Source: Candidatus Kryptoniota bacterium
GTDB lineage: Bacteria; Bacteroidota; Ignavibacteria; Kryptoniales; JAKASW01
Length of the DNA: 64,000 bases
Direction: 5' to 3'
Assembly: GCA_036567965.1 (NCBI GenBank)
Contig: DATCTN010000021.1
Coordinates: 220,221-284,220 of the forward strand
Shown here: positions 63,373-64,000 of the stretch, one piece after another
How the letters are laid out: every line of letters begins with the position of its first letter
Numbering within the stretch: position 1 is the stretch's first letter
Notes under the pieces: generated by a model
Told to the model about the DNA's origin: nothing
Seen by the model: the letters and a program-made list of their open reading frames with translations, nothing else
Databases searched by the model: none
Program-made: the position numbers and the translations under genes

Positions 63373-63473
63373 ATAATGCTCGACTCTTGAATACTTGGAG
63401 CGCCGGGAGTTCCGTCGTTAGCTCTGGCGGAGTGTTGATGAAATAGGCAGTACCAACATATCTGTCTCAATGT

Positions 63474-63507
63474 AAGTCCCGTCATTAACACTGGCGGGAC
63501 TTTCTTT
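63474..63507 (+). terminator. Terminator-like hairpin downstream of the T9SS gene
   Basis: AAGTCCCGTCA (63474-63484) pairs with TGGCGGGACTT (63492-63502), one G-T wobble, with loop TTAACAC and then TCTTT. Two decayed relatives lie upstream at about 63299-63331 and 63411-63444, each with a CTGGCGG right arm. Confidence 0.65.
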
Positions 63508-63660
63508 ATCGTGCAGCTGAAGTCATCAAGCGTGGGGGAAAATGCTTTCCAGAATTCAATATTCATTCTGAGAGGAAAAGGTCCGGTCAGCTGCGGATAG
63601 GCCCGGCAGGGTAAGGACATGGAAGTCAGTTGACCATGGAAGTCGGACGACTTAACGAAA

Positions 63661-63688
63661 AAGGCTCGGTACCGTAGTACCGAGCCTT
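63661..63688 (-). terminator. Intrinsic terminator, best read on the minus strand
   Basis: Perfect 12-bp arms AAGGCTCGGTAC (63661-63672) and GTACCGAGCCTT (63677-63688) surround CGTA. On the minus strand the hairpin is followed by TTTTT (63662-63658), so it probably ends the gene entering from the right edge. Confidence 0.85.
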
Positions 63689-63857
63689 ATTATCCATCTT
63701 GTTGCGAGGAGGCGTCTTCTGCTTAAGAACTATCGGAACGAGAGCCTACAACATCGTCTCCAAGCCGTTAAGTTTGTGCACGACCTCGTGCCACACTCAT
63801 CGATGGAAAAGAATCAGGGACAAGTCTCATGACATTATCCCTGGTCAAACTATCAGT

Positions 63858-64000
63858 TCAGTTGAGAACCGTCGCCACAGCCTGATCCGGTGTGATCGTG
63901 ATATAGGCTTTGACGTTGTTTGCGTTGTCGTTGCCTTTTTCCTTACCACAGCCGACTATGTAAATCGTCTGTGCAGTGGCAGCAATCGAAGCGGTATCGC
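63858..64000 (-). CDS. 3' end of an unrecognised minus-strand gene, cut by window edge
   Basis: The frame is open from base 64000 to the TGA at 63858-63860. The last 47 codons read like a real protein end (TIYIVGCGKEKGNDNANNVKAY, then ITITPDQAVATVLN). Codon use and hydrophobic pattern look coding. A strong minus-strand terminator lies 170 bases downstream. Too little is present to name a family. Confidence 0.6.
   Translation of the reverse strand, partial: DTASIAATAQTIYIVGCGKEKGNDNANNVKAYITITPDQAVATVLN

Overview
The window looks like a chromosomal segment of a Bacteroidota/Ignavibacteriota-type bacterium, probably near Ignavibacteria or Kryptonia. The evidence is a short RpoD without region 1.1 (33135-33992), a GWxTD-domain protein (24284-25543), a bacillithiol-type BshB1 deacetylase (28470-29174), a secreted protein ending in a type IX secretion sorting domain with the PNPFNP motif (60923-63277), and several promoters that fit the Bacteroidota -33 TTG / -7 TAnnTTTG pattern. 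These assignments come from reading protein motifs by eye; no database search was run.

Layout. 1-807: 3' end of a polyprenyl sugar-phosphate transferase-like gene. 888-7960: a six-gene efflux operon (TetR, membrane-fusion lipoprotein, ATPase, TolC, ATPase, two ABC-2 permeases), resembling E. coli cecR-ybhGFSR but with the double ATPase YbhF split in two around a TolC gene. 8032-9360 (minus): SDR oxidoreductase and CBS protein. 9836-19308: a long co-directional, mostly overlapping metabolic run (glutaryl-CoA-dehydrogenase-like, guaB, M24 peptidase, glycosyltransferase, purD, sugar epimerase, meaB, acyl-CoA dehydrogenase). 19398-21741: secreted GH114-like protein, Mrp and NifU-like Fe-S proteins. 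21755-25543 (minus): ftsE, methyltransferase, pdxA and a GWxTD protein. 25939-30718: APC permease, class V aminotransferase, bshB1, aldehyde dehydrogenase. 30883-38243: GAF/degenerate-GGDEF protein, zinc ribbon, rpoD, a GAF-PAS signalling protein, cold-shock protein and a PspC/LiaF-like envelope-stress pair. 39303-45439: a fucose/rhamnose-type deoxy-sugar operon (SSS transporter, small membrane protein, FucA, FucI, RhaB-like kinase).

From about 45440 the character changes. A small GIY-YIG nuclease gene sits between two direct copies of a palindrome-rich repeat. Next comes an intact tRNA-Ser(GCU) preceded by broken tRNA copies, in which short hairpins such as TCCGCC-nnn-GGCGGA replace or interrupt the T-arm and anticodon arm. 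A DinB-family gene lies between 86-bp direct repeats. A defence island follows: an HNH restriction endonuclease, a type I R-M system (hsdR, hsdM, hsdS), an Abi-like protein, and a four-gene toxin/antitoxin/SecB-like chaperone/putative nuclease operon with a perfect palindromic operator. A Fic protein then sits between two related copies of an unknown gene. The window closes with a secreted tandem-repeat T9SS cargo protein bracketed by two near-identical nested palindromes, then terminator-like hairpins and the 3' end of a minus-strand gene.

The most unusual parts are the hairpin-riddled tRNA-Ser pseudo-copies with the adjoining GIY-YIG/repeat locus, and the four-gene toxin-antitoxin-chaperone operon with a nuclease-like fourth gene.
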